Shown: piece by piece, positions 12,381 through 24,490 of the stretch
How the letters are laid out: every line of letters starts with the position of its first letter
How positions within the stretch are numbered: the first letter of the stretch is position 1
Source of the DNA: Mesocentrotus franciscanus
Taxonomy: Eukaryota > Echinodermata > Echinoidea > Camarodonta > Strongylocentrotidae
NCBI GenBank assembly: GCA_037976565.1
Contig: CP137671.1
Coordinates: forward strand, 12,457,669-12,521,668
Direction of reading: 5' to 3'
DNA: 64,000 bases
Notes under the pieces: model-generated
Seen by the model: only the letters and a program-made list of their open reading frames with translations
The model's database searches: none
What the model was told of the DNA's origin: nothing
Translations under genes and position numbers: made by a program

Positions 12381-13290
12381 AAAATGTGTACGGTATTCAC
12401 ATTTCTCTCACTTTGAAAGGAGGACATTATTGCACATTCTAATAAATTACGCTTTAATTGTTATCTCGTTGATTACATAATATTATCATTAATATTACCA
12501 CTATTATTAATGTTATTACTATCATTATTACTAAATCATTATCATTATAATCATCATAATCCTTATGGTTATCATTATCATTATGGTTATCATTATTATC
12601 ATTGATACATATTACTATTAAAGTATTATCAATATTATTATTATTATTATTATCATTTTTATCATTGTCATTACTACTAATACTAATACTACTACTAATA
12701 ATAACAATAGTAATAATGATTGTCTCTACAAAATGTGTATTCATGTTTCTCTCACTTTGATAGGAGGACATTAAATTTCACATTCTAATAAATTACATTT
12801 TATTTATTATCTTGTTGATTACACATACCTATTATTAATGTTATTACTATTATTATTACTAAATCATTATCATTATTATTATTATAATTATTATCATTTT
12901 TATCATTGTCATTACTGCTAATACTAATACTACTAATAATAATAACAATAGTAATAATGAGTGTCTCTACAAAATGTGTATTCATGTTTCTCTCACTTTG
13001 ATTATTATCTTGTTGATTACACATACCTATTATTAATGTTATTACTATTATTACTACTAAATCATTATCATTATTATCATTATGGTTATCATTATCATTA
13101 TGGTTATCATTATTATCATTGATAACATTACTATTATTTATTTAAGTATTATCATTATTATTATTATTACTATTATCATTTTTATCATTGTCATTACTGC
13201 TACCACTAATAGTTACTAATAATAATAATAATCATCATCATAATAATCATAATAAAAATAACAATAGTAATAATGATAATCATAATCATT
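12381..13290. repeat. Tandem array of three ATT/ATC-rich repeat units
   Basis: Units beginning AAATGTGTA(T)TCA(T/C)..TTTCTCTCACTTTGA start at about 12381, 12731 and 12971. They share ATTCTAATAAATTAC (first two only), ATCTTGTTGATTACA and ATTATTAATGTTATTACTAT. Unit lengths differ (about 350, 240 and 320) because the triplet tracts expand and contract. Open reading frames of N and I residues here are artefacts of the repeats. Confidence 0.85.
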
Positions 13291-13718
13291 AAAATTAATG
13301 ATAACTACACTGTACATTAATAATAACAAGAACACTAATTACAATTACATGTAATACAATATAATAATAAATCAATCAATCAATCATTGTATTTGTACAT
13401 TTAAACATTATTCATAAATAATAATGATGGTGTAGTCCGCCATTATTCAGAATTTCAATCCAATCGATGGATCATGTGAAATCTCAGTTTTGTAAGATAG
13501 TGACTTCACACTGACGTAGGCCTACATGTAAATCATATACCCATCTTCACATGCACAGACACTCTAAAGTCTAACTGACAATACCCCCTCCTGTCTTGGT
13601 GACTCCACGGAGCTCCGAAGCAGCCTCTCGCCATCTGCGCTGGCGTGGCTAAGCTTCGATTTCCGTACTACCGCCTCAAAATAAATGTGCTAAATTATCA
13701 CGAAAACACACTTCTTAC

Positions 13719-13777
13719 CGTTTGGCAGGACGACGACGCCTTTTGCCAGCATAAAGTTTAGATCCTATGGAATCCAT
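13719..13777 (-). CDS. Aryl hydrocarbon receptor, coding exon 1 (start codon exon)
   Basis: This short exon encodes the AHR N-terminus: MDSIGSKLY, then the basic cluster AGKRRRRPAK, comparable to the YASRKRRKPVQK segment of vertebrate AHR that forms part of the bipartite nuclear localisation signal. It contributes 19 codons plus two bases (CG), completed by the first base of exon 2 to give arginine, so the phases match. The start is supported by an in-frame TAG five codons upstream and a good initiation context (G at -3, G at +4). The donor is GTAAGAAG. The exon is too short to be seen by length and was found by extending the bHLH exon upstream. Its assignment depends on that join, but splice phase, basic motif and start context all agree. 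Confidence 0.9.
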
Positions 13778-14466
13778 GTCGCGGCTGAGCTAAATGTTAA
13801 CTTCCTTCGAAATCCACAATTTACCGATTTCACATCGTCATGTCAAAGAATCAAGTTCAAGTTCAAGTTATCGGGTTCTCTCTTCCTCATTCAATTCACG
13901 TCTGATCTCTGTGCTTTCGTAAATGTTCCGACTGTGAGGCACATGCAGAGGCTAATTCAGTGTCGGTGCACCAAATGGTAATAATCCTGATAGTTTTGAT
14001 GGTCACATACACACTGACAAAGATGTATAGTTCGCACGGATTTTGGAATACAAATCTACAAGTGTAAGTGCTAGAAATTGCGATTCCAAACTGAACGCCA
14101 AGACCAAGTTGCGAAAAATATGTCGCGGGCGCGCACGGGGCCGGGGCGATGAAATGAAGAGTTCTGTAGTTGTACTGCACTGTTGTATGCGATATATGCA
14201 GAGGCGAGATCGAGAGTGTATGTGCATTCATGTACTTTGTATATTGTTTACAGTTTTTGCAATGTGAACAGTCGTATCAGTAGATGGCAGTATTGAACTT
14301 GATGCTCACAGCACACACACACACAAACAAAAAAAAACATTCAGATTTCTGGAGTTCTCAAAATTCTTCTGATGAAGTGCTGCTACTTCTTATTTCCTAA
14401 GATTATATCTTTTGACTATTTATCTCTATTTTAGGGGCAAGATTTCACCAGGAGGCGGGGAGGAGA

Positions 14467-14493
14467 GGGTGGGGGCTGGGGAGGGGGCTGGGG
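14467..14493 (+). other. G-quadruplex-type tract upstream of AHR
   Basis: Five runs of three to five G's separated by one or two bases within 27 bases, about 690 bases upstream of the AHR start codon. The G-rich strand is the plus strand, the template strand for AHR. The form is seen directly; any function is inference. Confidence 0.7.
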
Positions 14494-15096
14494 CTGACAT
14501 CTTTGCCCGAATATTTTCATATTTCTACATTTTGTAAGGGAACAAGCAAGAGAGCAAACCAGAAGAAGAAGAAAAATCATGTTTATGATCGTGATGATTG
14601 TAGAAAATGTATACGATACAAATAAGTGCCTTACTGGCCGAATATTAGGTGGCGAATGCTCGTCGACCTTGGAAATATCAGAGTTCTCGAGGGCTGCAGC
14701 CCAAAGCCCCATAGCCACCTTTCCAACCTTCCTCTGCTCTCCTGATTTGTCCAAGTTTCAGGGCAATACAATGTCAATGCCACACTCCAAACCAGAAAAT
14801 TGACAAGTCTCTTCATATAAGGTTTAGATTGAGCCTTTTTGCTGTCAGTACCCTACTCTATAATATAGAGAACGCCTTCTTGGCTAGTGCTGTGCGGGTT
14901 TTGATCTATCTGGTGTTTTGTCTCTGGATAGAGATTTTGTACAGAAATTTAAACAAAAATAGCCTATACATGTTGTAAAGTATGATATGGGCGTAGTTAT
15001 TAGAAGCACCGGTTCTCTCTCAAAAATATCAAAGGGCCACAAAGGCTCGTCCGAATTATCAAGAGAATTACCCAACAACAAAAAACTGCCCCGATG

Positions 15097-15119
15097 CCCC
15101 CTCCCCCTCCCCTCCCCCT
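15097..15119 (-). other. C-rich tract, G-quadruplex-type on the minus strand
   Basis: Four C runs of four to five separated by single T's, so the AHR coding strand carries the G-rich form. It lies about 1.3 kb upstream of the AHR start codon. Confidence 0.7.
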
Positions 15120-15532
15120 AGAATCGAGGCACCTGTCCTAGTTGCCGATGTATAGCATATCTGTACTTCAATTCTATACCCGACACTGCTTGGTCTAAGT
15201 TATCACTCTGTTTCATGGTGGTATATTTACAACCTGATACCTTATTGCTTAAAATCCTTTATTCATCATGCAGGCCCCTGTGTTAAATGTGGCGAATTAC
15301 AAGGGCTTTGAAAACAAAAGATAAGTGATGACATTGCTCGAGGACATATGAACTTGACCTTGGGAATTTAGTCTCCTCTGCCGGGGCCTTTTCATCTAAA
15401 TCGTTGCAGTGAGACAAGTATTTCTATCCTGAAAATTTGATTAGTGGTCTGTTTCAAGGGCATTGGTTGAACATTATTGGGGTGCTGAGAGACAGCTGTT
15501 CGATGTGTATGTTCTGCAGGGCCCTAGAGTAT

Positions 15533-15605
<73 letters not shown>

Positions 15606-15820
15606 GTGAAAAGACGAGAAGGAAAAAAGGAAATAAAGTGATTACCGAAAGACGGGAGAGAAAGAGAGAAGGAGAGAGAGAAAGAGAGAGAAAGAGAGAA
15701 TGGAGAAGTAGAGAGACAGACAGAGAGACATGGGGTGAGAAAGGGAGAGACAGACAGACAGAAAACATGTAGACATGGAGACAAACTGACAGACGAACAG
15801 ACAGACAGACAGATGCAGTG
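15533..15820. repeat. GA / GACA purine-rich microsatellite
   Basis: A GA dinucleotide run at 15533-15602 followed by purine-rich GAGA, GAAA and GACA repeats. The long frames on both strands here (Arg-Glu on one, Ser-Leu on the other) come from the repeat. Confidence 0.95.
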
Positions 15821-16067
15821 ACAGAGACATACGTACGAATAAATAATTGATAGACCCCTGGCTCTTGATGATCCACAAATCCCACACGTGGAATTAACTC
15901 TTACACAGAATAGGCCTATCAAAGTTCGTCTATAAAGCTTGCATGTTTTTTGTTTACTTTATTTCAATAAGGTGAATAAAAAATAGGTAATAGAGATATT
16001 AGAGATAGATCGGAAAATGAAAGAAGACAAAAGGATTAACATACAACCAGTTTTTAATACATTTCAT

Positions 16068-17059
16068 AAAAGCCGGTAGTTTGGTTTGCGTTTGAGAATG
16101 ACTGGAATCAGATACGGCGCCAGAGCATCAAGAGAGAGCGGGGTTCACATGCAGGTTACAGATATCTGACGAGGGGGAGGGGGGATGTTTGAAAAACATT
16201 CGGGGTGTTCCCCATGACTGATATTACCTTTATTTTTTAGTGACAAACATCCATTTCAAACCAAGATCAATAACATCGAGAGACTGATGGTAGTGCGTAT
16301 AACAACAATATCCGTGCCAGGCAGGGACGGCGGAATGTTTTTTCTTGGTAAGGAATTGCCAAAAGAAGGACACTTTTGGAAAATGGGCACCATCAAAAGC
16401 ATAATGGGGACGATTGAAACATCACAAATTGATCTAGTATAACCTTAAATGGATTGTCATTTTCCTTGACACGAACTTTAATCATAAGAGAGAAAGGGAA
16501 AGAGGGAGGGGGAAAAGAGAGGAAAGAGAGAGAGAGAGAGTTCAATAAAATGTGGTATATAATTATGTAAAAAGCCAAAGAGATCCTGCATAAATCTTTA
16601 GGATGATGACCTTTGACCTTTCAAAATGTATCTGACACTTGAAAAAAAATTATAAAATGATAATTATTCCCTTACTTTAAAAGAAATGTAAAGAATGTAA
16701 AGTGCATAATGAAGGCTCAAAGAGTGAAGGAAACCCCAACAATCTCCGAATATGCATGCTTAATATTTCAAAGATTCCAGGTAGTATTATGTCCCATTTG
16801 CAGGTCAAAAAATAAAAAGGTTAAATTCCAACGGCATGTGAAAGATAATACTAATTTAGAACTTTCCTCAAAACAAAAGGGCTTGAAAATGTCTTGTTGT
16901 GGGGAAATAACGACCGTTAGTTGTCTAATCGAATTTAGCGATCGCGGTCGTTTAATTAAATAGTCTGATTTACAGACCCTTGTACCGAATGGTCGTACGT
17001 TTTGTGCTGCGCAAAGATTCAATCAGTTTAATTGTGGCCATTACAAGAAGTTGGTTAAT
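16068..17059. other. Unit 1 left segment, non-coding
   Basis: Up to about 16790 this matches the starts of units 2 and 3, including a GA run. The last 270 bases are unit-1 specific and adjoin the LINE; they may be its 5' part but show no recognisable domain. Confidence 0.5.
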
Positions 17060-18767
17060 GATGTAGACAAATGCTCATGTACCCTTTACAGCTCATTTTA
17101 TGTATGTTATTACCAAAGAAAAAACGAAGTCAGTCAGTCACTAAACACAAAATACTAAATTCAAATCAATATGGCTTCAGAAAAAATCACTCAACTGACC
17201 TAGCATTAATTCAAATTTATTACAAAATTACAAGTGCCATAGCTAACAAAGAACATGTTATAGGTATATTCTGTGACTTGAGTAAAGCATTCGATATGCT
17301 CAATCACGCTATTCTACTCTCCAAACTCAGTCATTATGGAATTCGGGGTCAGCCACTCTTATGGTTTAAAGATTAATTAACAAACAGAAAACAATATGTT
17401 ACATTCAATAGTTATGATTCTGATCCTCTTTTAATTCAATGCGGTGTTCCTCAAGGCTCCATCTAAGGTCCACTATTATTTCTTCTTTATGTAAATGATA
17501 TTATCAATACATCCCCCTTCTTTCTTTTATCTTATTTGCCGATGACACAAATATATTTTATTCTCATAAAGACCTTAATTCTTTAAACAATACTTTGAAT
17601 TATGAAATTAACAAAGTATCAAACTGGTTTAAGTCCAATAAGCTTTCTCTTAATACAAACAAGACTCATTTCATGTATTTTAAACATCATTCTCATAATA
17701 CAGATACACAGATATATATTAAAATCGATGATATGCTACTAGAGAAGAAAACTAAGTCCAAGTTTTGGGGAGTATTTATAGATGAAACTTTGACTTGGAA
17801 TAAGCATTTACACCACGTTACATTGTGCATTTCCAAAAGTATTGGAATAATCTCAAAGCTAAAGTTTCTTCTACCCCATGCAACCTTATTCCTACTATAA
17901 TACGCTAGTTCTCCCCTATAAAACATATTGTAATATTGTATAGGCAAATTGTGGTTCGACAAAAATGAATTCTATTGTTAAACTGCAAAAGAAAGCCATA
18001 CGTATTTGTACAGGTTCGCATTTCTTAGCTCACACTGATCCTTTATTTTACAAACTTAAAACACTCAAATCTTTCGATTTGAACACTATTGAAGTAGCAG
18101 TCATTATGTTTAAGTACATTAATATTCAACTCCCACCATCCTTTGATAACATGTTTAGGTTTAATAGTTCTCTTCATTCGTACCCTACTCGCATATCTGG
18201 AAACTTCCATCTTACAAATCCCAAATTATCAATAATACACAAATCTGTTAGACATTCTGGTCCGGACATTTGGAATAATTTTCTCGACCACATAAAGTCT
18301 TGTTCAAACATCTACTCCGTAAAACCTACACTTAAGCGACAAATAATACAATCATACGCTCCCCCACTCTTTAAATTAGTATAAAACCGTGACTTATTTT
18401 ATACTTTAGCATGCAACTGCTTTCTGCACCCACACCTGCACTTGCACTGCACCCACTTGATCACTCAGTTTTCCCAAGAGAGTTATGTCGCCAATTCTCT
18501 TTTTTTTATGAGGCCGGTGGATGGTGGTCTCCTGCGTTCTAAATTACCTCTCTAATTTATTGAAAAATATTTACTATATATTTTTTATCTTATTTGTATG
18601 CTTCGTACATGTTTATTGTATGATATAATTGTACATGACTTTCTACTTAATTACTTTTGTAAAAACATGTTATTCATTGTATTTGTTATTGTTCCAATTT
18701 TTGTAATTTGAGTTTGAATTTTTATCTTTTTGAACGCAAAAATAAAATCCATCAAACAAACAAACAA
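17060..18767 (+). mobile_element. 5'-truncated non-LTR retrotransposon (CR1/L2-like)
   Basis: Plus-strand RT blocks in order: NQYGFRKNHSTDLALIQ and FCDLSKAFDMLNHAILLSKL (17071-17376), a CGVPQGSI..GPLLFLLYVNDI block with an in-frame TAA inside (near 17466), an ADDT catalytic core (17530-17560), and SNKLSLNTNKT with a WNKHL motif (17595-17900). A C-terminal block SYPTRISGNFHL..GPDIWNNFLDH follows, to a stop at 18384. The 3' UTR ends in AATAAA (18741) and an AAAC-repeat tail (18754-18767). Endonuclease and N-terminal RT are missing and several stops and shifts are present. It sits inside unit 1 at a place where units 2 and 3 are uninterrupted, so it entered after or during duplication. Confidence 0.85.
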
Positions 18768-19932
18768 TAGTGTCTGACAGTGAAGTCTAGAAAGTACACG
18801 GGTTTCCTTGCATAATTTGAATACTAGGACACTGCTAACGTTTACATTTCAAAGATAGGACATACGTGAAATATTCATAATTCCTGCAAAGTTCTACAGA
18901 ATTTCTTGTTGACTGCAAAAGGGATACACTTTACCTGTAACATTAACAGCAAGGATAATTTATCAATAAATTCATGATTCCTATTGTTAATTTACATTTA
19001 ATAACTAAATTATTTAATTTTTAAATTTTAAATTTTTAAGTTCTGTGGAATATTGGATTGTCCTCATAATTATATATTTCTCCAGAATGTGACATATAAA
19101 GCTTACACCAAATAATTCAACAAAGGCCCTAATTCAACCAGTCCACCTTTCATTCTTGAGTTACAAAAACCACAAAAAGCATAAAATTCACAAGGGGTGT
19201 GAATAATTCAGTTTTTCATTGTATGTTGCGTGCTTAGTGAAGGTGATTGAGCCCTCTATCTTCTTTAAACTAAAGATTTCTGACCTAATTAGAATTAATT
19301 GTTAATCTTCAGGACACTTTAATGTTAGCATAACTGTGCACTAACTATTTAAAGGAGGGGCAGATCATGAAATACTGACCCTTTGTGGTATTTTATTTTG
19401 TAGTGATAAAGGTGCATTTTTAGCTGAATTGTGTATCGTGGTCAAAAGTTTAATACCTGTTTCCATTATCAGTCTGTATTTTTGGCTCTTGTTTCGTTTC
19501 ATTATGTATTGTAACAGTTTACTATTATTTTATAAATGCTTTTTTTTTAAATTGTGTTACATGTTATTCTAATTGTATTATGTAATAGTAATAATAATAA
19601 TAATATTCCACTTTTATAAAGCGCTTGATACATCGACGATGTCTCTAAGCGCTTTACAGATTATATTATTACCTCTGTCATCGGATTCAGGCTTGCCCGC
19701 ACACGATGTATGCACATTCCCCACTCCCTGAGGAGCATTCCAGCCACGCGTCATTTTACAGACGCTCACAATGCTGAGCAAACTACATTTAAAACTTTCG
19801 CATCCTACCGGGTACCCAATTAACACCAGGGTGGAGAGTGGCAAATGTAGATTAACGTCCATGTCGATCGAAGGACGTTAGTGTCGGGCTGGGATTTGAA
19901 CCTCGTGCCTTGTGATCTGCAGTCGGGTGACT

Positions 19933-22900
19933 CATGGGCATCACTCAGGGGACAGGGACACGTCCCCCATTTTAAGGATGGGGACACAATAGGGTATGTC
20001 CCCCAATTTGTGAAGTCTTGTATTTCGTATATAATAGACTCTATGGGGCCCAATTTCTTATAATTGTGCCTTAGATTCTAGAAATAAAGCACAAAATATG
20101 CGCTCTAAATTAGGATTTTGATCAAGGCTAACAAGGGGCGTCGATCATTCCAGTTCTCTGATTGGCGAAAACTGGTATTATTATAGATCATCAACCAATT
20201 ATTCGCGCGGATCTCGGTGGTGCAGCTTAATGAGAGTTGATGATCATCAACAAAAAATGGGAAATAAAACCCCTTATTTGGAAGTCAGGCTGGTTTAAGA
20301 CGGGAAAAAAGTTGGATCACTTCCCGGGGACACAAACAACAGTGGTTAAGTGGTTGATTTTGTTCCCGTCATTCCCGGGTCGTATACTAAGATTCCTTGC
20401 TCCACTTTGACAAACTTTCAAGTGTGCATCACGTTTGTGCTACAGTGTGAACATCGTGTGCATACATAGACCTTCAACATGTACCCTAAGCAAGTATTTT
20501 ACCCAAGCCCCAATTCACACCCTGAGCAAGTATTTCTGGGAGGTTTTCCTACCCTAAATGAGTATGTCACTTATCATTAATTTTTGAAAATTTCTATACC
20601 CTAAACGAGTATTTCTATTTCTGCAGTTTTCTGCACACGATTGTGGCATTTTTCCAGATTAACAATTAAACAGTGTAATCGGCGTGCTGGTTTAACACTT
20701 AAATAGTGCTCTTTTTATTCTCATCATCTTGTGTGTATGATTTATGACTTATCAGTCTTATGTACCCTTTTAACGTACGCGATGTGTGATTAATTAAACA
20801 CCTTTTTTTTCCTTCAAAAATGTGATTGTTTTTGATACCCTAAATGAGATACGCACGTTCCGCCTCCAACGACAAAACCCTTTTCCCGTACGCACATGAT
20901 GTACAAGCTGGAATATAGTTACCCCCGGGAAACAATTGCATTTGTTATTTTAGGAGTGCATGTTTGAGTCATTATGACTATTAGAACCTTTTATTCATAA
21001 ATATTATTATTTAAGATCAAGAGGCACTTATGATGGCACACATGTTTTTATTACGATCGTACCATACTAGTTGTGCGTTTTGTAGATACCTAGATTAGCA
21101 CAGACCCTCATGATATGATAATCAGGATATAGAATGAAAGACATTTCCTTTTTTGAAAGGCTTCTTTGTTACCTACCTTAATGTCATTATTGTGCATCCA
21201 GTATTTTGACCAACTTGGAAAACATTCCAAAATGTCCCAAGACGTTTGAAAATACCGTCCATTTTACCTATACTAAGCCCTTTATTTGACAGTGACTAAT
21301 ATAAGTGATACTAAGTCTTAGATGTGTTGTGTTGTAACTTAAGTTACTTTGGAGGCCTATGTTATATTAACGTACTCCATGCTTGCATTCATTTCGATGA
21401 TAATAAAGCCTGCCATTCCTTTAAGTGTAACTGCATATAATCCGAGTCTGATGTGATGTTCTTTTGTGACGTAAGATTCAGAAGCGTAGCCAGAGGGGGG
21501 GGGGGGGTCGTGCCCCGGCGCCACTTTTTAGAGGGGCGCCAAATTAACAGTGACAAAGAAAAAATCAATAAAAATTGGTATTGATAGCTCCAGTGACAAA
21601 ATTGCCCCTGGGAACCGCCATTTTGGCGCCCTCCGTGAGGGGGGTGGCGCCACTTTTGCCCTGAGACGCCGAAAATGTGTAATTTTAATGGGTCATTTTT
21701 TTCAAAATTTACTTAAATCGGCGCCAAAGCTGACGCCAATTTAAGATCCAATGTATTTTACCATCAACAATTTTCAACGGGAAATAGAAAGATCCTTGAA
21801 AAATAAGTTAATTTTGGTCAAAACGTGACCCAAATTCGTGCGATTGGTGTTTGAATGGGCTTTAGGAGTTTATCTAAATGTAGACTAAACGTATTCACCA
21901 AATTGCATGAATCCAGTTTAAAAAATACACAATAAATTTACGCCACTGGGCTTCGATTTCGGTACTTAAGATATTGAGTATCATAAGTACCGAAATGTTT
22001 AAATACCCTCGAAATGTATCAAGTTATTTTAATTTTTAAAATGATTTTCATTTTGGGAGTGAACTTGATGTTATCTTTTCGTAGTGACTGTCAATTAATT
22101 CAATAAAGACCTATGGAAAAAGGCTGGCTAACCCGGCTGCGAAATAAAAGACCGGAAATACAAACCTGTTTGGGAAAAAAAATTCGCAACCCGGCTATCG
22201 AAAAAACGTCATAGTAAGTAGGGTATAATTACGTATCACTGAAACAAAATAAAATAATGAGTCCTTATGTCAACTGATTTTGCTGCAAAACTGGTTTGAC
22301 AAATGGAAGAAAACTATGCGTTTTAAGGTCTGAAAACCCGTGAATACCTGGACCCCCGCCGGGGCTTTTCACGTGCACCCCACGCCGTATTACGCTCCGC
22401 AGAGGCGGTGGACCCCCACACACACACTTGTTCAACTATCCCTATACTGCCCTTTTTACATAGGAAAAGTGCCCCTTTTACTTTAGATAAGTGTCCCTTT
22501 GTATTTCGCGTAGATGCCCTTTACACAATCTTATAAGTGCCCCTTTGATAAGTGCCCCCTTCATCCCTACTGATAATTGCACCTATTCAAATATTTAACA
22601 AGTGCCCTTTTCATCTGTGATGTGTGCCCCTTTTCATCTCTGATAAGTGTCCACTTTTATTTTTACATCTTTTTTCTTCTAATAAATGCCCCTTCTCAAA
22701 CCTCTGGTAAATGCCTCTATTAAAATCTGATATGGTACCCATTTTCCTTCGATGAGTGCCCATTTTCCTTTGTAGTGAGTGCTCCTTTCCATTCTCATAA
22801 GTGCCCCTATTCTCTCAGATGAGTACCCCTTTTCAGGTACAAGAAGTGCCCCTTACCACCTCTTATAATTGCCTCTTTTCAAATCTAAGAGGTGTCCATT

Positions 22901-23652
22901 ATATTTTGACCAGTGTCTCTTTTCTTTTGTATGCCCCTTTTCATTCTTATAAGTGCCCCTTTTTCATCTCCAGTGAGTGCCCTTATTCAAATGTAGAGGT
23001 GCCCCTATCAACTTTGTAATGAGAGCCCATTTTTATCTCTGATAATTCCCCTTTTAACTTTGACACGTACTCATTTTCTTTTCTTATAAGTGTCCTTTTC
23101 CCTTTGGATAAGTGCCCCCTTTTCTTTTCACCATAACATGTGCTCCTAATTTAAAGCGACTAGCAACTTTTTCTTTAATTTCACCCAATGCTCGCTCGCT
23201 ACGCTCACTCGCACTTAAAGTTGATATAATTCTGTTTCTTATTAAAGGCCTTTTCAGTCTTTAATGATTAGATTGTGCTTAAAAGTACACTAGGATTGTT
23301 TTTTTCCCCTCACAAACCTCACAAATCTAACAATTTTTGCTCGCTCGTTTCGCTCGCTCGCAAATGAATATTTAGACCATCACACCCGACTGCAAAGTCT
23401 GATGCTTAAGCAGTATTATGGACAATGTAATTAGAGAAACATCATCCCTGACAATGTAGTCACAATGTAGGGACTATATACCAATGTCTAAAATTTGTAT
23501 ATTTTCGCCTTGAGGTTTCCCTTTGTAGGTGCCCCTTTTTTGTTGGTGCCCCCCCCCCCAATTTGAAAGAAGCTCTGCCGCCCCTGACGCTCTACTTGGA
23601 CACTCAGATTTCAATGTCTCCCCCCAAAATGTAAAACAGGTGGACGCCTCTG
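19933..23652. mobile_element. 3.7 kb hAT-like insertion with 8 bp target duplication
   Basis: The insert is flanked by identical GGGTGACT copies (19925-19932 and 23653-23660) in the middle of a SINE. An 8 bp target duplication with CA...TG ends (left CATGGGCATC, right end reading CAGAGGCGTC inward) fits the hAT superfamily; the terminal repeats are weak, 7 of 10. No transposase is recognisable. It contains a degenerate minisatellite and further hAT-type ends at 21479 (CAGAAGCGTAGCC) and 23586 (CAGGGGCGG reading inward), so it is probably itself composite. Confidence 0.65.
22440..23140 (+). repeat. Degenerate minisatellite with a GTGCCCCTTTT core
   Basis: About two dozen imperfect units of roughly 25-35 bases, each with a core close to ATAAGTGCCCCTTTT followed by a variable TC-rich spacer. 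The core is preserved better than the spacers. Further isolated cores occur near 23528 and 23545. Frames across it are repeat-derived and not genes. Confidence 0.8.
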
Positions 23653-24367
23653 GGGTGACTTATCCACTAGACCACAACACCTCTACTAATCGAGGCTCTC
23701 TTGCAAAACACCTGTATGTACTGAAGAGTTTACTCTGTATAAAGAATTTAAGGAATGTCACCGTTTGATTAATTCAAATCCGAGCTGAAAACACAATGTT
23801 CTTGAATTGTTAATCATAAGTTTATTTGGCATCAATACAGTGATGTTCTAACACGCATGGAGACCTAATTGATATTATGCGTTTATACTACGCAACGTAT
23901 TATATTATTATCGTAAAGAACACAGAATGAACGAATAAATAAATGAATAAACATACAAAAATGAAAATAATAATTATGAACGAGCCTAAAGCTTGTTGGC
24001 TGTGGGTTTCAAAGTTTAATAGAATTGTAGGAACGAATAAAGGGCAGAGGGAAACATCGTAAAATATGACGATACGAGGCCCCTGTCCATGCTTCACACT
24101 GTGGCCTTGTTCCTGTATTTCATCTACCTACGTAAACTATGACGTCACCGTCAGTAGCGGTTCTAGAGAGGGCCCCGATTTTTTTCTTATGCATGAGTTT
24201 ATGCAAGGCACACGTAGTAGATGAATGCGAAAACCCCTAAGCCCCCACCCCCCGCCCCTGCCCCAAATTGTTCTTCTAATGTCCTTCGGCAAGGCATTAA
24301 TCGACATCATTTTGCCACTCCATACCCAGGAGAGAAGGATGACGAAAGCCTTTGTGTTGGTAATTGC

Positions 24368-24490
24368 CATATGCCCTCACGGTGACCATATGGTAGGAAT
24401 ACTCCCCAGGGAGTGGAGAAGGTGCACATTGTGCGTGAATGAATCCGATAACCGGGGTAATAATATCTGGAAAGCGCTTTGAGGCGGTAT
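24368..24490 (+). mobile_element. SINE tail fragment (unit 1)
   Basis: Plus-strand SINE 3' part: GGGAGTGGAGAAGGTGCACA, a CCGATAACCGGGGTAATAAT stretch and a tail with AAAGCGCTTTGAGG. The tRNA head is missing. Equivalent copies lie at the same place in units 2 and 3, so it predates the duplication. Confidence 0.75.

Larger units (their letters stand above)
9115..13718 (-). other. AHR intron 1
   Basis: A 4604-base intron inferred from the matching splice sites of exons 1 and 2: donor CG|GTAAGAAG at 13720-13711, acceptor TTACAG at 9120-9115. It is filled with triplet repeats, the second copy of the 2 kb segment with its LINE remnant, and a tandem ATT/ATC-rich array. Between these lie about 330 bases (12056-12380) in which nothing is recognised. 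Confidence 0.85.
13778..16067. other. AHR 5' flank, no gene
   Basis: This lies upstream of the minus-strand AHR start codon and must hold its 5' UTR and promoter, but no TATA box or other core element can be assigned. It contains G-rich and C-rich tracts (listed separately), a GC-richer stretch at about 14120-14150 and a GA-rich microsatellite. The open frames in this stretch have no recognisable domain. Confidence 0.6.
19587..23684 (-). mobile_element. tRNA-derived SINE split by a later insertion
   Basis: The tail and body (19587-19932) and the tRNA-like head (23653-23684, CCACTAGACCACAACACC on the plus strand) belong to one minus-strand SINE of the 4880-5239 family. They are separated by 3.7 kb. 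The head and body fit together exactly at GGGTGACT. Units 2 and 3 lack both the SINE and its insert, going directly from TATGTAATA to AGGCTCT. Confidence 0.85.

Noticed and set aside
12454..13024. Asn/Asp-rich and Ile-rich minus-strand frames
   Set aside because: They are translations of ATT/ATC triplet tracts in a tandem array; no domain.
13641..13647. TGGCGTG, a match to the xenobiotic response element core, just inside AHR intron 1
   Set aside because: A seven-base degenerate match is expected by chance many times in 64 kb; position alone is not enough.
14431..14754. 107-residue minus-strand frame with a hydrophobic stretch and a Pro-Gln tail
   Set aside because: The tail is the G-rich tract read in reverse, no family is recognised, and no splice or start evidence links it to AHR.
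15437..15922. Frames of Arg-Glu or Ser-Leu repeats on both strands
   Set aside because: They are translations of the GA microsatellite.
22801..23019. Cys/Pro-rich plus-strand frame
   Set aside because: Produced by the GTGCCCCTTTT minisatellite units.
21479..23586. A second complete hAT element nested in the 3.7 kb insert
   Set aside because: Both ends look hAT-like but the flanking eight bases (GTAAGATT and ACGCTCTA) do not match, so they may belong to different elements.
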